Shown piece after piece: positions 32,885-40,944 of a stretch of DNA of 41,547 nucleotides. Under the pieces are notes generated by a model. That model did not search any database. It saw only the letters and a program-made list of their open reading frames with translations, and was not told the DNA's origin. The DNA comes from Acidobacteriota bacterium (GTDB taxonomy: Bacteria; Actinomycetota; Acidimicrobiia; Spongiisociales; ZC4RG35): assembly GCA_022573225.1 (NCBI GenBank), contig JACZUI010000011.1, positions 14,648 to 56,194 on the forward strand, in the 5' to 3' direction. Every line of letters begins with the position of its first letter. Position 1 is the first letter of the stretch. Both the position numbers and the translations under genes were made by a program.

Positions 32885-33712
32885 ATGACGCAACTCTTCG
32901 GCAAGGCCGCGGTCGTCACTGGAGGCGCGTCGCTAATCGGCCTTGCGATCGCCGACAAGCTCATCGCGGCCGGAGCTCGGGTGGTCCTGGGGGATCGCAG
33001 CGAACCCGCCCGCGACGAGGCCGAGGCGCTTCTGGGACCAGCGGGGCGCTACCTGGTTGGCGACGTGACCGACGACGCTTTCCTCGACCGGCTTGTTGCA
33101 ACAGCGGTCAACGAGTTCGAACGCCTCGACATCGTGGTCAGCGCTCCGGCAATATTCGACGATGAGGGATACGACACATCCTGGGAGCGGTGGCATCGGG
33201 CACTCGACATCAACATGATTTCGGCCGCCCGGCTTACCGGCAAAGCCGCGCCGCACCTCCAAGAAGGCGGAGCTGTCGTCTATGTGGCTTCTATCTCGGC
33301 GAGCGTCTCCCAGCCGGGGCGCATGGTCTACAACGTGACCAAGGCCGCACTCGTGATGCTGGCCAAGACCGGAGCCCAGGCGCTCGCCCCACGCAGTATC
33401 AGGGTAAATGCGGTCTCTCCCGGGTGGACCTGGAGCCGCAACGTCGAGGCCCGTTACGGCACCCGGGAGAAGGCCGACGTCTTCGCCGCCGAGTTCCAAC
33501 CCCTCGGTCGGATGGCGGACCCCGAGGAAGTCGCCGATGCTGTGATGTTCCTCGTCTCGGATCAGGCTTCGTTCATCACCGGCAGCAACCTGGTCGTGGA
33601 CGGCGGTTACAGAGCCCTCGGCCCCGAGGCCCTCGGCCAGGCCAACGAGAAGCACCCCCCTCTGCACGACCCGAGCTGGTGGAACCAGCCCGAGGCCAAC
33701 TCCAGGAATTAG
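32885..33712 (+). CDS. SDR family oxidoreductase (classical)
   Basis: A short-chain dehydrogenase of 275 residues. The cofactor motif is VVTGGASLIGLAIA, with GDRSEP at the end of the second strand, favouring NAD. The catalytic set includes Ser in VASISASVSQ and Tyr-x-x-x-Lys in YNVTK, then RVNAVSPGW. It is slightly atypical in having VVSAPAIF where most have NNAG. I chose ATG at 32885, preceded by GGAGG, though the spacing is only 2 bases; ATG at 32873 is the alternative. It probably oxidises or reduces a polyol or keto intermediate; the exact substrate is unknown. Confidence 0.88.
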   Translation: MTQLFGKAAVVTGGASLIGLAIADKLIAAGARVVLGDRSEPARDEAEALLGPAGRYLVGDVTDDAFLDRLVATAVNEFERLDIVVSAPAIFDDEGYDTSWERWHRALDINMISAARLTGKAAPHLQEGGAVVYVASISASVSQPGRMVYNVTKAALVMLAKTGAQALAPRSIRVNAVSPGWTWSRNVEARYGTREKADVFAAEFQPLGRMADPEEVADAVMFLVSDQASFITGSNLVVDGGYRALGPEALGQANEKHPPLHDPSWWNQPEANSRN

Positions 33713-33721
33713 GAGATGACT

Positions 33722-34534
33722 ATGGGCCGATTCGACGGCAAGGTTGCTCTGATCACCGGTAGCACCCAGGGCATCGGTGAGGCCGTCGCCCACCGATTGG
33801 CCTCTGAAGGAGCATCCGGGATCGTGGTCTGTGGCCGCAACCTCGAACGGGGGGCGCGGGTCGCCACCGACCTCACCGGTCTCGGGTTCGCGGTTACCTT
33901 CGTCCCTGTCGAGCTCGGAGACCCAGAAAGCTGCACGGCTCTCATCGCCGCCACCGACGAGCGGTTCGGGAGGATCGACGTCCTGGTCAACGCGGCCGGC
34001 CTGTCGCTGCGGGGCTCGATCGTCGACACGACTGTTGAGCTCTGGGACGCGCTCTTCGCCGTCAACGTGCGGGCACCGTTTCTGCTAATGCAGGGCGCCA
34101 TCGCAGTCATGCGTCGGGAGCAGGTCCCCGGCGCCATCGTGAACATCGCATCTGTTGCTGCTTATGGTAGCGCACCGTTTCTGACGCCATATGCCGCATC
34201 CAAGGCCGCCCTGGTGGCTCTCACCAAGAACGTGGCCTACTCGGTGGCCTGGGATCGGATCCGGGTGAACTGCATAAACCCGGGATGGATGGACACGCCG
34301 GGTGAGGACGTCATCCAACGTCGCTTTCACTCGGATGGCGCCGAATGGTTGGACGAAGCAGAGGCGCGCCAACCGTTCGGCCAGTTGATCAAACCGCAAG
34401 AGCTGGCTGCGATGGTGGCGTTTCTAGCCTCGGACGACGCAGGAGTGATGACCGGCTCCATCATCGACTACGACCAATCGATAGTGGGCGGTGGTCCGCA
34501 GCCGGTCCCCACCCGCCAGGAGACACCGACGTGA
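33722..34534 (+). CDS. SDR family oxidoreductase (classical)
   Basis: A 270-residue short-chain dehydrogenase. The motif [12 protein letters not shown] binds the cofactor, LVNAAG is intact, and the catalytic Ser and Tyr-x-x-x-Lys are in NIASVAAYG and [16 protein letters not shown] follows. AGGAG lies 6 bases before ATG 33722, whereas the earlier ATG at 33716 directly abuts it, so I chose the later one. The stop overlaps the GTG start of iolC (GTGA). Sequence comparison by eye shows it is not a recent duplicate of the preceding SDR. Substrate unknown; the context suggests an inositol isomer or a methyl-inositol derivative. Confidence 0.9.
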   Translation: MGRFDGKVALITGSTQGIGEAVAHRLASEGASGIVVCGRNLERGARVATDLTGLGFAVTFVPVELGDPESCTALIAATDERFGRIDVLVNAAGLSLRGSIVDTTVELWDALFAVNVRAPFLLMQGAIAVMRREQVPGAIVNIASVAAYGSAPFLTPYAASKAALVALTKNVAYSVAWDRIRVNCINPGWMDTPGEDVIQRRFHSDGAEWLDEAEARQPFGQLIKPQELAAMVAFLASDDAGVMTGSIIDYDQSIVGGGPQPVPTRQETPT

Positions 34535-35529
34535 CCTACGACCTCATCACGGTCGGTCGGGTGAACATGGACCTGTACGCCCAGGACATTGGAGCCGCGT
34601 TCGAGGACGTGACGGGTTTCGATGCCATGGTCGGTGGTAGCCCGAGCAACATTGCGATCGCCACCAGTCGCCTGGGGCTGCGGTCGATAGCGTTCACCGG
34701 AGTGGGCGACGACCGTGTCGGCGACTACGTGCTGCGGTACTTGAAGGACGAGGGCGTGATCACAGACTTCGTCTACCGCAAATCCGGGAAGCTCACCTCG
34801 CTCGCGCTGCTAGGTGTGCAGCCACCCGACCACTTTCCCCTCTCTTTCTATCGGGAGGACCCCGCCGACATCCATCTGACTGTCGAGGATGCCGAGGCAC
34901 TGCCCTTCGATCAGACACGAGCGTTGTTGCTGTCCGGCAACACCTTTAGCCGGGGCACCTGCGCCGACGCGGGTCGGTACTGCGGCGAGGAGGCCAGGCG
35001 CCAAGGGTTGACGACGTTCATGGACCTAGACCTGCGGCCCACCGACTGGACACACCAGCGCGCCTACGGTCTCACACTCCGCTCCGTGTTCTCACTCGTC
35101 GACGTGATCATCGGTACGGAGGAGGAATTCTTCGCCGCACTCGCCCCCGCCTCGGATTCGGTGTTGGCGGGTGATCCGGTGGGCGAGGCCGAGCTCGAAA
35201 CACTGAATGGACTGCTCGAGCAGGTCATCGAAAATGGGACTTGCGACACGATTGTGCTGAAGCGGGGCCCGCGCGGCATCGCCGTTCTGTCGTCGAGCGA
35301 TCGGGTGGAGGTGCCCGGCTTTCAAGTGGAGGTCGTCAATACCGTCGGCGCAGGTGATGCCTTCGCCGCGGGGTTGATCCGCAGCAGGCTGGCGGGATGG
35401 GACTGGTATCGATCGGCCCGGTTCGCCAATGCATGTGGTGCCATCGAGGTCACCCGCCACGGGTGCTCGGCCGCGTTCCCCACCGAGGCTGAGGTGACGG
35501 AGTTCGCTGAGACGCACGGAGGGCTGTGA
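34531..35529 (+). CDS. iolC: 5-dehydro-2-deoxygluconokinase
   Basis: A PfkB-family kinase of 332 residues that phosphorylates 2-deoxy-5-keto-D-gluconate. The N-terminal sugar-site block is [20 protein letters not shown]. The C-terminal PfkB signature with the catalytic Asp is [15 protein letters not shown]. The segment [12 protein letters not shown] is characteristic of IolC proteins. It lacks the C-terminal DUF2090 aldolase-like domain found on many proteobacterial and actinobacterial IolC proteins; instead a separate LacD-like aldolase gene begins at the stop codon. GTG at 34531 overlaps the TGA of the upstream SDR. Confidence 0.93.
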   Translation: MTYDLITVGRVNMDLYAQDIGAAFEDVTGFDAMVGGSPSNIAIATSRLGLRSIAFTGVGDDRVGDYVLRYLKDEGVITDFVYRKSGKLTSLALLGVQPPDHFPLSFYREDPADIHLTVEDAEALPFDQTRALLLSGNTFSRGTCADAGRYCGEEARRQGLTTFMDLDLRPTDWTHQRAYGLTLRSVFSLVDVIIGTEEEFFAALAPASDSVLAGDPVGEAELETLNGLLEQVIENGTCDTIVLKRGPRGIAVLSSSDRVEVPGFQVEVVNTVGAGDAFAAGLIRSRLAGWDWYRSARFANACGAIEVTRHGCSAAFPTEAEVTEFAETHGGL

Positions 35530-36548
35530 TGGACGAGCACCATCTCCGATCGGGAGAAGGACCCGATCGCTCCCCGCTCACACCCGGCAAGGTGCGCGGC
35601 CTTGCCACCGCCTCCACCTCGGGCGGGATCTTCACGATCCTGGCCATTGATCATCGTGACTCGATGCGCGTGGTGCTCGACCCGGAGGACCCGTTTGGGA
35701 TCCCTGCCTCCGAATTGACGAGGACCAAGCTGGAGCTGCTGGACGCACTTGGATCCGAAGCGACGGCCGTCATGCTCGAGCCAGAGTTCAGCGCGGCGCA
35801 GGCCATCGCGGCCCGGGCGCTGCCCGGGAACGTCGGCTTCCTGGCCGCCGTCGAGGCCCAGGGGTATCTGGGTGATCCAACATCCCGACAGACGTCGCTA
35901 ATGGACGGGTGGAGCGTGGAGAAGGCAAAACGGCTCGGGGCGAGTGGCATAAAGCTGCTCGTGTTGTACCGACCCGACGGCGCCGAGATCACCGAGATCC
36001 AGGACCGCACGATCACCTCGGTGATTGCGGAATGTGCCCGGTACGACATCCCTTTGTTCCTAGAACCGGTCGCTTACGCCATCGAGCCTGGTCTCTCGAC
36101 CGATTCGGCGGAGTTCGCCACTAAACGCCGTGAGATAGTCATTGAGACTGTGCGCCGTCTGGGCGCGCTCGGTCCTGATGTGCTCAAAGTGCAGTTCCCG
36201 GTCGACACGCGATATGAACCGGATCGCATCGCTTGGGCGGATGCGTGTGCCGAGTTGGACGATGCCTCTCCTGTGCCGTGGGCGTTGTTGTCTGGTGGCG
36301 ACCCCTATGAGCTATTCCGGGAACAGGTGAGGGTTGCGAGTGAGGCCGGCGCGTCGGGGTTCATGGTCGGCCGGGCCTTGTGGGGTGAGTACTTGACAGC
36401 TCCGGTCGAGGCCCGCCAGGAGATGGTCGAGTCGACACTCCGCCCGCGTTTTGCCGAGCTGAGCGCGATCGCCCGCGAGCACGGCCGCGATTGGGGGGAG
36501 CGTCACACGATGCCCGACGTCGACGAGAGCTGGTATCTGAGCTACTAA
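35529..36548 (+). CDS. LacD-like class I aldolase (tagatose-1,6-bisphosphate aldolase family)
   Basis: A 339-residue TIM-barrel Schiff-base aldolase. Family marks are FTILAIDHRDSMR at the start, the SGIKLLVLYRPDG stretch with Lys142, and DVLKVQFPVD with Lys220, the most likely Schiff-base lysine by comparison with LacD. LacD splits tagatose 1,6-bisphosphate, but the coupling to iolC (TGATG overlap) suggests that it cleaves 2-deoxy-5-keto-gluconate 6-phosphate to dihydroxyacetone phosphate and malonate semialdehyde, a step done by IolJ in Bacillus. This would be a stand-alone version of the aldolase domain that many IolC proteins carry at their C-terminus. GTG at 35526 is an alternative start. 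It is the last gene of the operon. Confidence 0.87.
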   Translation: MDEHHLRSGEGPDRSPLTPGKVRGLATASTSGGIFTILAIDHRDSMRVVLDPEDPFGIPASELTRTKLELLDALGSEATAVMLEPEFSAAQAIAARALPGNVGFLAAVEAQGYLGDPTSRQTSLMDGWSVEKAKRLGASGIKLLVLYRPDGAEITEIQDRTITSVIAECARYDIPLFLEPVAYAIEPGLSTDSAEFATKRREIVIETVRRLGALGPDVLKVQFPVDTRYEPDRIAWADACAELDDASPVPWALLSGGDPYELFREQVRVASEAGASGFMVGRALWGEYLTAPVEARQEMVESTLRPRFAELSAIAREHGRDWGERHTMPDVDESWYLSY

Positions 36549-36572
36549 AAGCCGATGTTGGCCATAGTTTTG

Positions 36573-37580
36573 CTAGGTGTAAAGCCCAGGTTGGTCCGGG
36601 ATCTCCACCTCCACCGGCGCTCCCCGTTCGATGGATTCGGCTCCGGCAAGGGCAGCGGCAAGCGTGAGGTATCCGTCCCAGGCACTTGGTCCCTTCGCCC
36701 GCCTGGCGGCTACTGCGGTGGTCCACGCTTGAACCTCTCGGATGTAGGCGATGGCGAACCGCTGTAGCCAATCGGGCTCGACCTTTTGTCGCATCTCGCC
36801 GTCGTACCGAATGATCGGAGAGTGATGCGGCGGCGTGGACACGATGCCCTTCGAGCCGGTGACCTCGACGCCCACTTCGTAGCCGAATCCCGAGTCCTTG
36901 TTGACCTCGATGATGGCGAGAGCTCCGCCGTTCATAGCCATGCTCACCAGTTGGAGGTCGAGCTGGTCGGTGCGCTTCGGATCGATGGTCGTGCCCTGGA
37001 CGTAGATCTCGGCAACCTCCTGGCCGAGCAGCCAGCGAGCGGAGTAGATGTCGTGAACGGCAGAGTTGATGAGAATTTCGGCGGACGTTGGCCGGGTTGC
37101 CTCCGGAGGATTGCGGTGCCAACCGCGAAACATGAGTGGCCGTCCCACGGCTCCGGCGTCGAGGGCATCCTTGACCGCGACGTGCTGCGGGTCGTAATGA
37201 CGCATTAGACCGACCTGGAGCAGCCGTTGCCCGAGGGAGGCCTCGTGCTCGACGATGGCGGCGGCATCATCTAGCTGGGTTGCAAGAGGCTTCTCCACCA
37301 AGGCCGGCTTGCGTTGCTCGAGGCAGATGACGGCCAGGGAAGCGTGAGTCGGGTCGGGGCTGGCAATGATGACGGCGTCGACCTCCTCGGACGTGATCAG
37401 GGCCTCCCCGTCGGCGAACACGGCAGCTCCCGAGGGTGCGGCGATCTTTTGGGCACGATCCGTGTCGATGTCCATCACCGCGGTGAGGCGGGCGCCTCCC
37501 ACCTTGGTGTGGATGTTCCGGGCATGTCGGCCGCCCATGCCCCCTGTACCGATGAGGCCGATCCGAAGTTCGCCGGTCAT
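36573..37580 (-). CDS. Gfo/Idh/MocA family oxidoreductase (inositol 2-dehydrogenase-like)
   Basis: A 335-residue oxidoreductase, the third of this family in the region. It opens with RIGLIGTGGMGGRHARNIH, has the motif PALVEKPLAT, and in the substrate region LQVGLMRHYDPQHVAV and LINSAVHDIYSARWLLGQE with the catalytic His and Asp positions. The similarity to inositol 2-dehydrogenases is strong, and it may share the iolG reaction or act on another isomer. It is transcribed away from the LacI gene, with the operator at 37755 in the gap, and ends 25 bases from the opposing aldolase gene with no clear terminator. Confidence 0.9.
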   Translation of the reverse strand: MTGELRIGLIGTGGMGGRHARNIHTKVGGARLTAVMDIDTDRAQKIAAPSGAAVFADGEALITSEEVDAVIIASPDPTHASLAVICLEQRKPALVEKPLATQLDDAAAIVEHEASLGQRLLQVGLMRHYDPQHVAVKDALDAGAVGRPLMFRGWHRNPPEATRPTSAEILINSAVHDIYSARWLLGQEVAEIYVQGTTIDPKRTDQLDLQLVSMAMNGGALAIIEVNKDSGFGYEVGVEVTGSKGIVSTPPHHSPIIRYDGEMRQKVEPDWLQRFAIAYIREVQAWTTAVAARRAKGPSAWDGYLTLAAALAGAESIERGAPVEVEIPDQPGLYT

Positions 37581-37754
37581 GGTTGTAGGCCGTATTGGTC
37601 CGCAGCAGCGATGTGGATGATTCGGCGCGACGATTGGTGGACCAACACTCCCCAGCGCACGGTGGCGGGTGGGCGAGATGATGCTGCGATTCCGTGGTCC
37701 ATCGCTCCGGTAACCTCCCGGTCGGTTGCAAGAGATAGCCTATTCAACACGCTG

Positions 37755-37766
37755 TGGAACGTTCCA
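37755..37766. promoter_or_regulatory. LacI-type operator at the repressor's own promoter
   Basis: TGGAACGTTCCA lies in the 224-base gap between the Gfo/Idh gene and the LacI gene. TATGAT (37777-37782) follows 10 bases later and is a likely -10 box for the repressor gene, whose start is 22 bases further. The repressor would therefore control itself and possibly the divergent dehydrogenase. Confidence 0.8.
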
Positions 37767-37804
37767 AGCCGTCGTCTATGATTGCCACTGCCGGGTAGGT
37801 CAGT

Positions 37805-38806
37805 ATGAAGCAACCCACCATCGTTGATGTTGCTGAGCGGGCCGGAGTGTCCAAGTCGCTTGTCTCGCTGGTCATGCGGGACTCGAATCGGGTCAGCCAG
37901 AAGAGCCGCTCGGCCGTGCTCGAGGCAGCACGAGAGCTGGGATACCGGCCCAATGCCGCGGCGCGTAGCCTGGTTCGGCAACGCTCCGGCGTCTTTGGAT
38001 GCATCGTGTCGGATCTCCACAACCCATTCTTCGCCGACGTCGCCGATGGAATCGAAGAGGCCTCGGCGACGAACGGGTACCGGGCGCTGTTGAGCTCAGG
38101 ATTCCTGGACGCCAAGCGTGAGGCAAGCGCGATCGACACACTGCTCCAACTTCGGGCTGACGGGTTGATCATGCTCGGCACGATGATGACCATCACCCGA
38201 ATCAAAGAGTCTGCGAGTCACATTCCCGTCGTCGTCATTGGCCGCAAGACGAGCGCCAGGACGATGGATTCGGTCCGCAACGACGACGACGCCGGCGCCC
38301 AAGCGGTCGTCGATCATCTCTTTGGCCTTGGACACATGAGAATTGCCCACGTTCACGCCGGTTCGGCCGGCGGCGCACGCGGGAGGCGCCGCGGTTATGA
38401 GACGGCGATGGAGCGACACGGTCTGGGGGATCACATCCGCAGCGTCAAGGGTGCCTTCACCGAGGGCGGCGGATTCGCAGGGATGCAGAGCCTCATCGAC
38501 AGTGGAGATTTACCCACGGCCGTTTTCGTCGCAAATGACTTCGCGGCACTGGGCGCACTCGATGCGATCGACGAGGCCGGGCTGCAAGTGCCTGAGGATA
38601 TTTCTGTGGTTGGGTATGACGACAGTGCCCTCTCCCACATTCGGCGCATTGCATTGACGACCGTTGCGCAGCCTTCAGTGGAAATGGGCCGCACCGCCGT
38701 GCGGCTTCTCATTGAGCGGATCCGGGAAGGTCGGTCTGATCCACGTCATATCGTCCTGCCTCCGCAGCTGGTGGTGCGAGGCACATCGGCCACACCCCGT
38801 GTCTGA
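37805..38806 (+). CDS. LacI-family transcriptional repressor of the inositol regulon
   Basis: A 333-residue regulator. Residues 4-25 form the helix-turn-helix (TIVDVAERAGVSKSLVSLVM) and the hinge helix follows (YRPNAAARSL). The rest is a periplasmic-binding-protein-like sensor: FGCIVSDLHNPFFADVADGIEE, DGLIMLGTMM, VRNDDDAGAQAVVDHLFGLGH and AVFVANDFAALGALDAIDEAG. As in many actinobacterial LacI proteins the central base-contacting residues differ from LacI itself. TGGAACGTTCCA is a fitting CG-centred LacI-type operator and occurs at four regulon promoters, including its own, so assignment of these sites to this protein is a strong inference. The inducer is probably an inositol or a keto derivative. 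Confidence 0.93.
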   Translation: MKQPTIVDVAERAGVSKSLVSLVMRDSNRVSQKSRSAVLEAARELGYRPNAAARSLVRQRSGVFGCIVSDLHNPFFADVADGIEEASATNGYRALLSSGFLDAKREASAIDTLLQLRADGLIMLGTMMTITRIKESASHIPVVVIGRKTSARTMDSVRNDDDAGAQAVVDHLFGLGHMRIAHVHAGSAGGARGRRRGYETAMERHGLGDHIRSVKGAFTEGGGFAGMQSLIDSGDLPTAVFVANDFAALGALDAIDEAGLQVPEDISVVGYDDSALSHIRRIALTTVAQPSVEMGRTAVRLLIERIREGRSDPRHIVLPPQLVVRGTSATPRV

Positions 38807-38896
38807 CCGATACCAATTGTCGGCAACTCTTTCGGTCCCGGACTGCTCTGGTCAGAGGAAACCCGATCTCGCACGAGGTTCTTCCAGGGGGCATCG

Positions 38897-39553
38897 CTAA
38901 CGGCCGTCGACAGCGGATATTGCGTGGGCCACCGCGGCTTCGATGATGGTCTGGACAACCTCGAGGTCCTCGTCAGATCGGGGGGCATACACCATCACCA
39001 TGCCAGGCATGGCGCCGTCGACTGCAAAGGGGTGCCATTCCCCCCAGCCCCTATCCACCACCTCTTTGGCCTGATCTGCCGGAAGTCTGAGATGGAGGCT
39101 GCCACTCCCATTGGCTTGCGGGTGGATGTGAGCGAACTCACGCCCCACGATCATCGCCTCGGCACGGACCGGTAGCTCCGGGGCGACGGTAAGGGCTCTT
39201 GTTCCAGGAAGGGAGGCGCGGCTCGGCTGTTCCACGACGCCATCGAGTGAGAACGCCCATGCGGACAGCTTGGCGAGCATATCGTCGCTGGCTGTCTGGT
39301 CGAGCTGGATATGGGGGATTCCGTTGGTCACTCGCGGGCTCTCGCCCTTGCGAGGGGGCAAGGTGAAATCTGTCTGCATCGTGTCTCCAGTGTTGTCGTG
39401 AGTCGGCGGCCCAGTCGCGTTCGATGGTTTCTCGGTGGTTGCACCAACTGCGGGCTCTGTTTCAGCGTTTCCACCGCAGCCGACCATCAGCATCGTCAAG
39501 ATCGCCATCCCTCCGGCATACGCGAAGGTCGACCAGGGTCGCTGCTGGGTCAT
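38897..39553 (-). CDS. DUF5519 (luciferase-domain) lipoprotein
   Basis: A lipoprotein of about 218 residues. The signal helix and lipobox LMVGC give lipidation near Cys26, followed by a Thr/Asn/Pro-rich linker. The domain after residue 75 resembles DUF5519, sometimes named luciferase-domain proteins: IPHIQLDQT early, SRASLPGTRAL, then AMIVGREFAHIHPQANGSGS, HLRLPADQAKEVVDRGWGEW and MVMVYAPRSDEDLEVV. Its role is unknown; the name does not imply light production here. ATG at 39553 is chosen; TTG at 39562 is also open. It follows the SnoaL-like gene by about 70 bases on the same strand. Confidence 0.85.
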   Translation of the reverse strand: MTQQRPWSTFAYAGGMAILTMLMVGCGGNAETEPAVGATTEKPSNATGPPTHDNTGDTMQTDFTLPPRKGESPRVTNGIPHIQLDQTASDDMLAKLSAWAFSLDGVVEQPSRASLPGTRALTVAPELPVRAEAMIVGREFAHIHPQANGSGSLHLRLPADQAKEVVDRGWGEWHPFAVDGAMPGMVMVYAPRSDEDLEVVQTIIEAAVAHAISAVDGR

Positions 39554-39626
39554 GTTCGGCAATCAGTGTTCATCAGGCGGTACGCAACCGAGGGCATGCT
39601 GACTCTGGAGCCCGATGGGGTCATCT

Positions 39627-40112
39627 TCAGCTGATTGCCTCGCCTTCGAACTTGATGAATGAGGTCCCAACGATCTCTTCACGATGCACTCGCCACAGTC
39701 CGTCTTGCTCTACACAGGTGATCGAGTAGTCGCCCCAGAAGATGTCAACCGCATTGTCTGGAAGGAAGTGACTGGCCTGAATGTAGGCGAACACCTCTGC
39801 GTGGTTCCCGTCGCGGCTTCTCTCCTCGACGTTGATCATCTGATGCTGGGTTGCCATGTACCCCTGCCGTTGAAACTCGCCCTGCGCGAAGTCGGCACGC
39901 AGCTTCGCCCTGCTATCGAATTCCTGGATCGGGCAGTCCGGACCCGGGCACTCCATCGAGGGTCCCCCCGGGTAGAAAGTGAACTTGAACGAGAAGTCGT
40001 CAGCCAGGCTCTCCTCCCACATTGCGACCCCCCGGTCGTAGTCACCTCGCCCGATGGCGTCGATGCCATAGGCAAACGAGTGGGCGAGGTCGGTCGGATC
40101 TGAACGGTTCAT
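39627..40112 (-). CDS. SnoaL-like / NTF2-fold protein
   Basis: A soluble protein of 161 residues with an alpha+beta barrel-like pattern: an N-terminal helix (AHSFAYGIDAIGRGDYDRGVAMW), LADDFSFKFTFYPGGP, and alternating strands to HREEIVGTSFIKFEG. This pattern matches SnoaL-like or nuclear-transport-factor-2-type small-molecule-binding folds; I cannot name the substrate. A pair of cysteines (ECPGPDCPIQEF) near residue 60 is unusual and could bind metal or form a disulfide. ATG at 40112 has AAGGGA upstream and was chosen over ATG at 40130. A palindrome (40158-40173) lies just upstream. Confidence 0.78.
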   Translation of the reverse strand: MNRSDPTDLAHSFAYGIDAIGRGDYDRGVAMWEESLADDFSFKFTFYPGGPSMECPGPDCPIQEFDSRAKLRADFAQGEFQRQGYMATQHQMINVEERSRDGNHAEVFAYIQASHFLPDNAVDIFWGDYSITCVEQDGLWRVHREEIVGTSFIKFEGEAIS

Positions 40113-40157
40113 TGTTTGTCCCTTCGACATCCGCGGCCAATCTTACTCCACGGACAT

Positions 40158-40173
40158 TATGTTGTTAAACATA
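40158..40173. promoter_or_regulatory. AT-rich palindrome, candidate operator
   Basis: TATGTTGTTAAACATA has perfect 6-base arms around 4 bases. It lies 46 bases upstream of the SnoaL-like gene and just before the LtrA remnant. The form is typical of a TetR-type operator; the TetR gene at 41094 has its own different palindrome, so the binding protein is unknown. Confidence 0.45.
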
Positions 40174-40177
40174 CACT

Positions 40178-40374
40178 ATGTCCAGGAAAAAAGCAACACC
40201 AATACTCATGACTCAGCGATCCCGACATGTCCCGATGTTGCTCCGGTCACCCGACGAAGAAGGCCGGACAGCAACCCCGCTGGAACTGTTCTTCGATCTC
40301 GTTTTCGGTGGATCTACTTCGACCACGCCAACCTCCTCATCTCAATGCCTCGCGCCTTTGCATGGGGATGGTGA
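40178..40374 (+). pseudogene. LtrA (low temperature requirement A) family remnant
   Basis: Only pieces of a roughly 380-residue membrane protein remain. The first frame, from ATG at 40178, has LLRSPDEEGRTATPLELFFDLVF, which is the LtrA N-terminal signature up to the first membrane helix. At about 40306-40310 the reading jumps: the next frame gives WIYFDHANLLISMPRAFAWGW and a stop, resembling an internal LtrA segment (the WWLYFD...RAF.WGYGH region). A deletion of about 200 codons joined the two in different frames, and the C-terminal third is missing. The call relies on motif recognition by eye. The remnant is not expected to make a functional protein. Confidence 0.6.
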
Positions 40375-40377
40375 TCG

Positions 40378-40944
40378 TCAAGGCTGAGGAAAGAGCCATC
40401 GGCGCGCGACACGTGTGATCCAGGGCATCACCCAATAGGTCGCTATTGCAGCCACGATAATGACGGTGATCAGGGTGCCAAGAAGCACCGGGAGTCCGGT
40501 GGCGGTAGCGACAAGCGCACCTACTAGAACGATGAGTGGGTAGAGACCAACGATGGTAAGGATTGCCGTCTTGTATCGGGCAGGACGCTGCACCTGCGGC
40601 GTTGAGGGCGTGAACCATGCTTCGAGACCGTGTGCTTCCTCGAATGAGGGGTCACCGATGGTCATGGCAACGGACCGTTCCACCATCTCGTCTCTCGCCG
40701 GCGATTCGTGCCAGGCGCTGTATTGCTGGTAGCTGTCGAAGCGGAGGATCATGACGTAGGTCGGGTTCTCGGAGTCGGATGGCCGAATGACATCCATGCC
40801 GGCATATCCCTCAAATCCGGATGCTGCCGTCTGGATCTCACCAAGCCATGCTTCGAAAGCATCGACTTGGCCGCTCCTTACGTGGCGAGTGATCCCGACC
40901 GAGATCGGGTCAATGGTTTCGCCAGGGCTACGTTCGTGTGGCAT
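40378..40944 (-). CDS. Antibiotic biosynthesis monooxygenase-like protein with membrane anchor
   Basis: A 188-residue protein. The N-terminal half (about 15-110) resembles the ABM ferredoxin-like fold: PISVGITRHVRSGQVDAFEAWLGEI, GFEGYAGMDVIRP, YVMILRFDSYQQYSAWHESP. The C-terminal half has two membrane helices (AILTIVGLYPLIVLVGALVA and LGTLITVIIVAAIATYWVM) and a basic end. This two-part form is a known variant of ABM proteins whose function is not settled; it may bind a lipid or quinone-type small molecule at the membrane. The start ATG at 40944 is divergent from the TetR gene with 149 bases between, so regulation by that TetR protein is likely. Confidence 0.85.
   Translation of the reverse strand: MPHERSPGETIDPISVGITRHVRSGQVDAFEAWLGEIQTAASGFEGYAGMDVIRPSDSENPTYVMILRFDSYQQYSAWHESPARDEMVERSVAMTIGDPSFEEAHGLEAWFTPSTPQVQRPARYKTAILTIVGLYPLIVLVGALVATATGLPVLLGTLITVIIVAAIATYWVMPWITRVARRWLFPQP

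Noticed and set aside
40401..40480. Possible further LtrA fragments downstream of the remnant
   Set aside because: The sequence there is fully explained by the C-terminal membrane part of the ABM-like gene on the minus strand.
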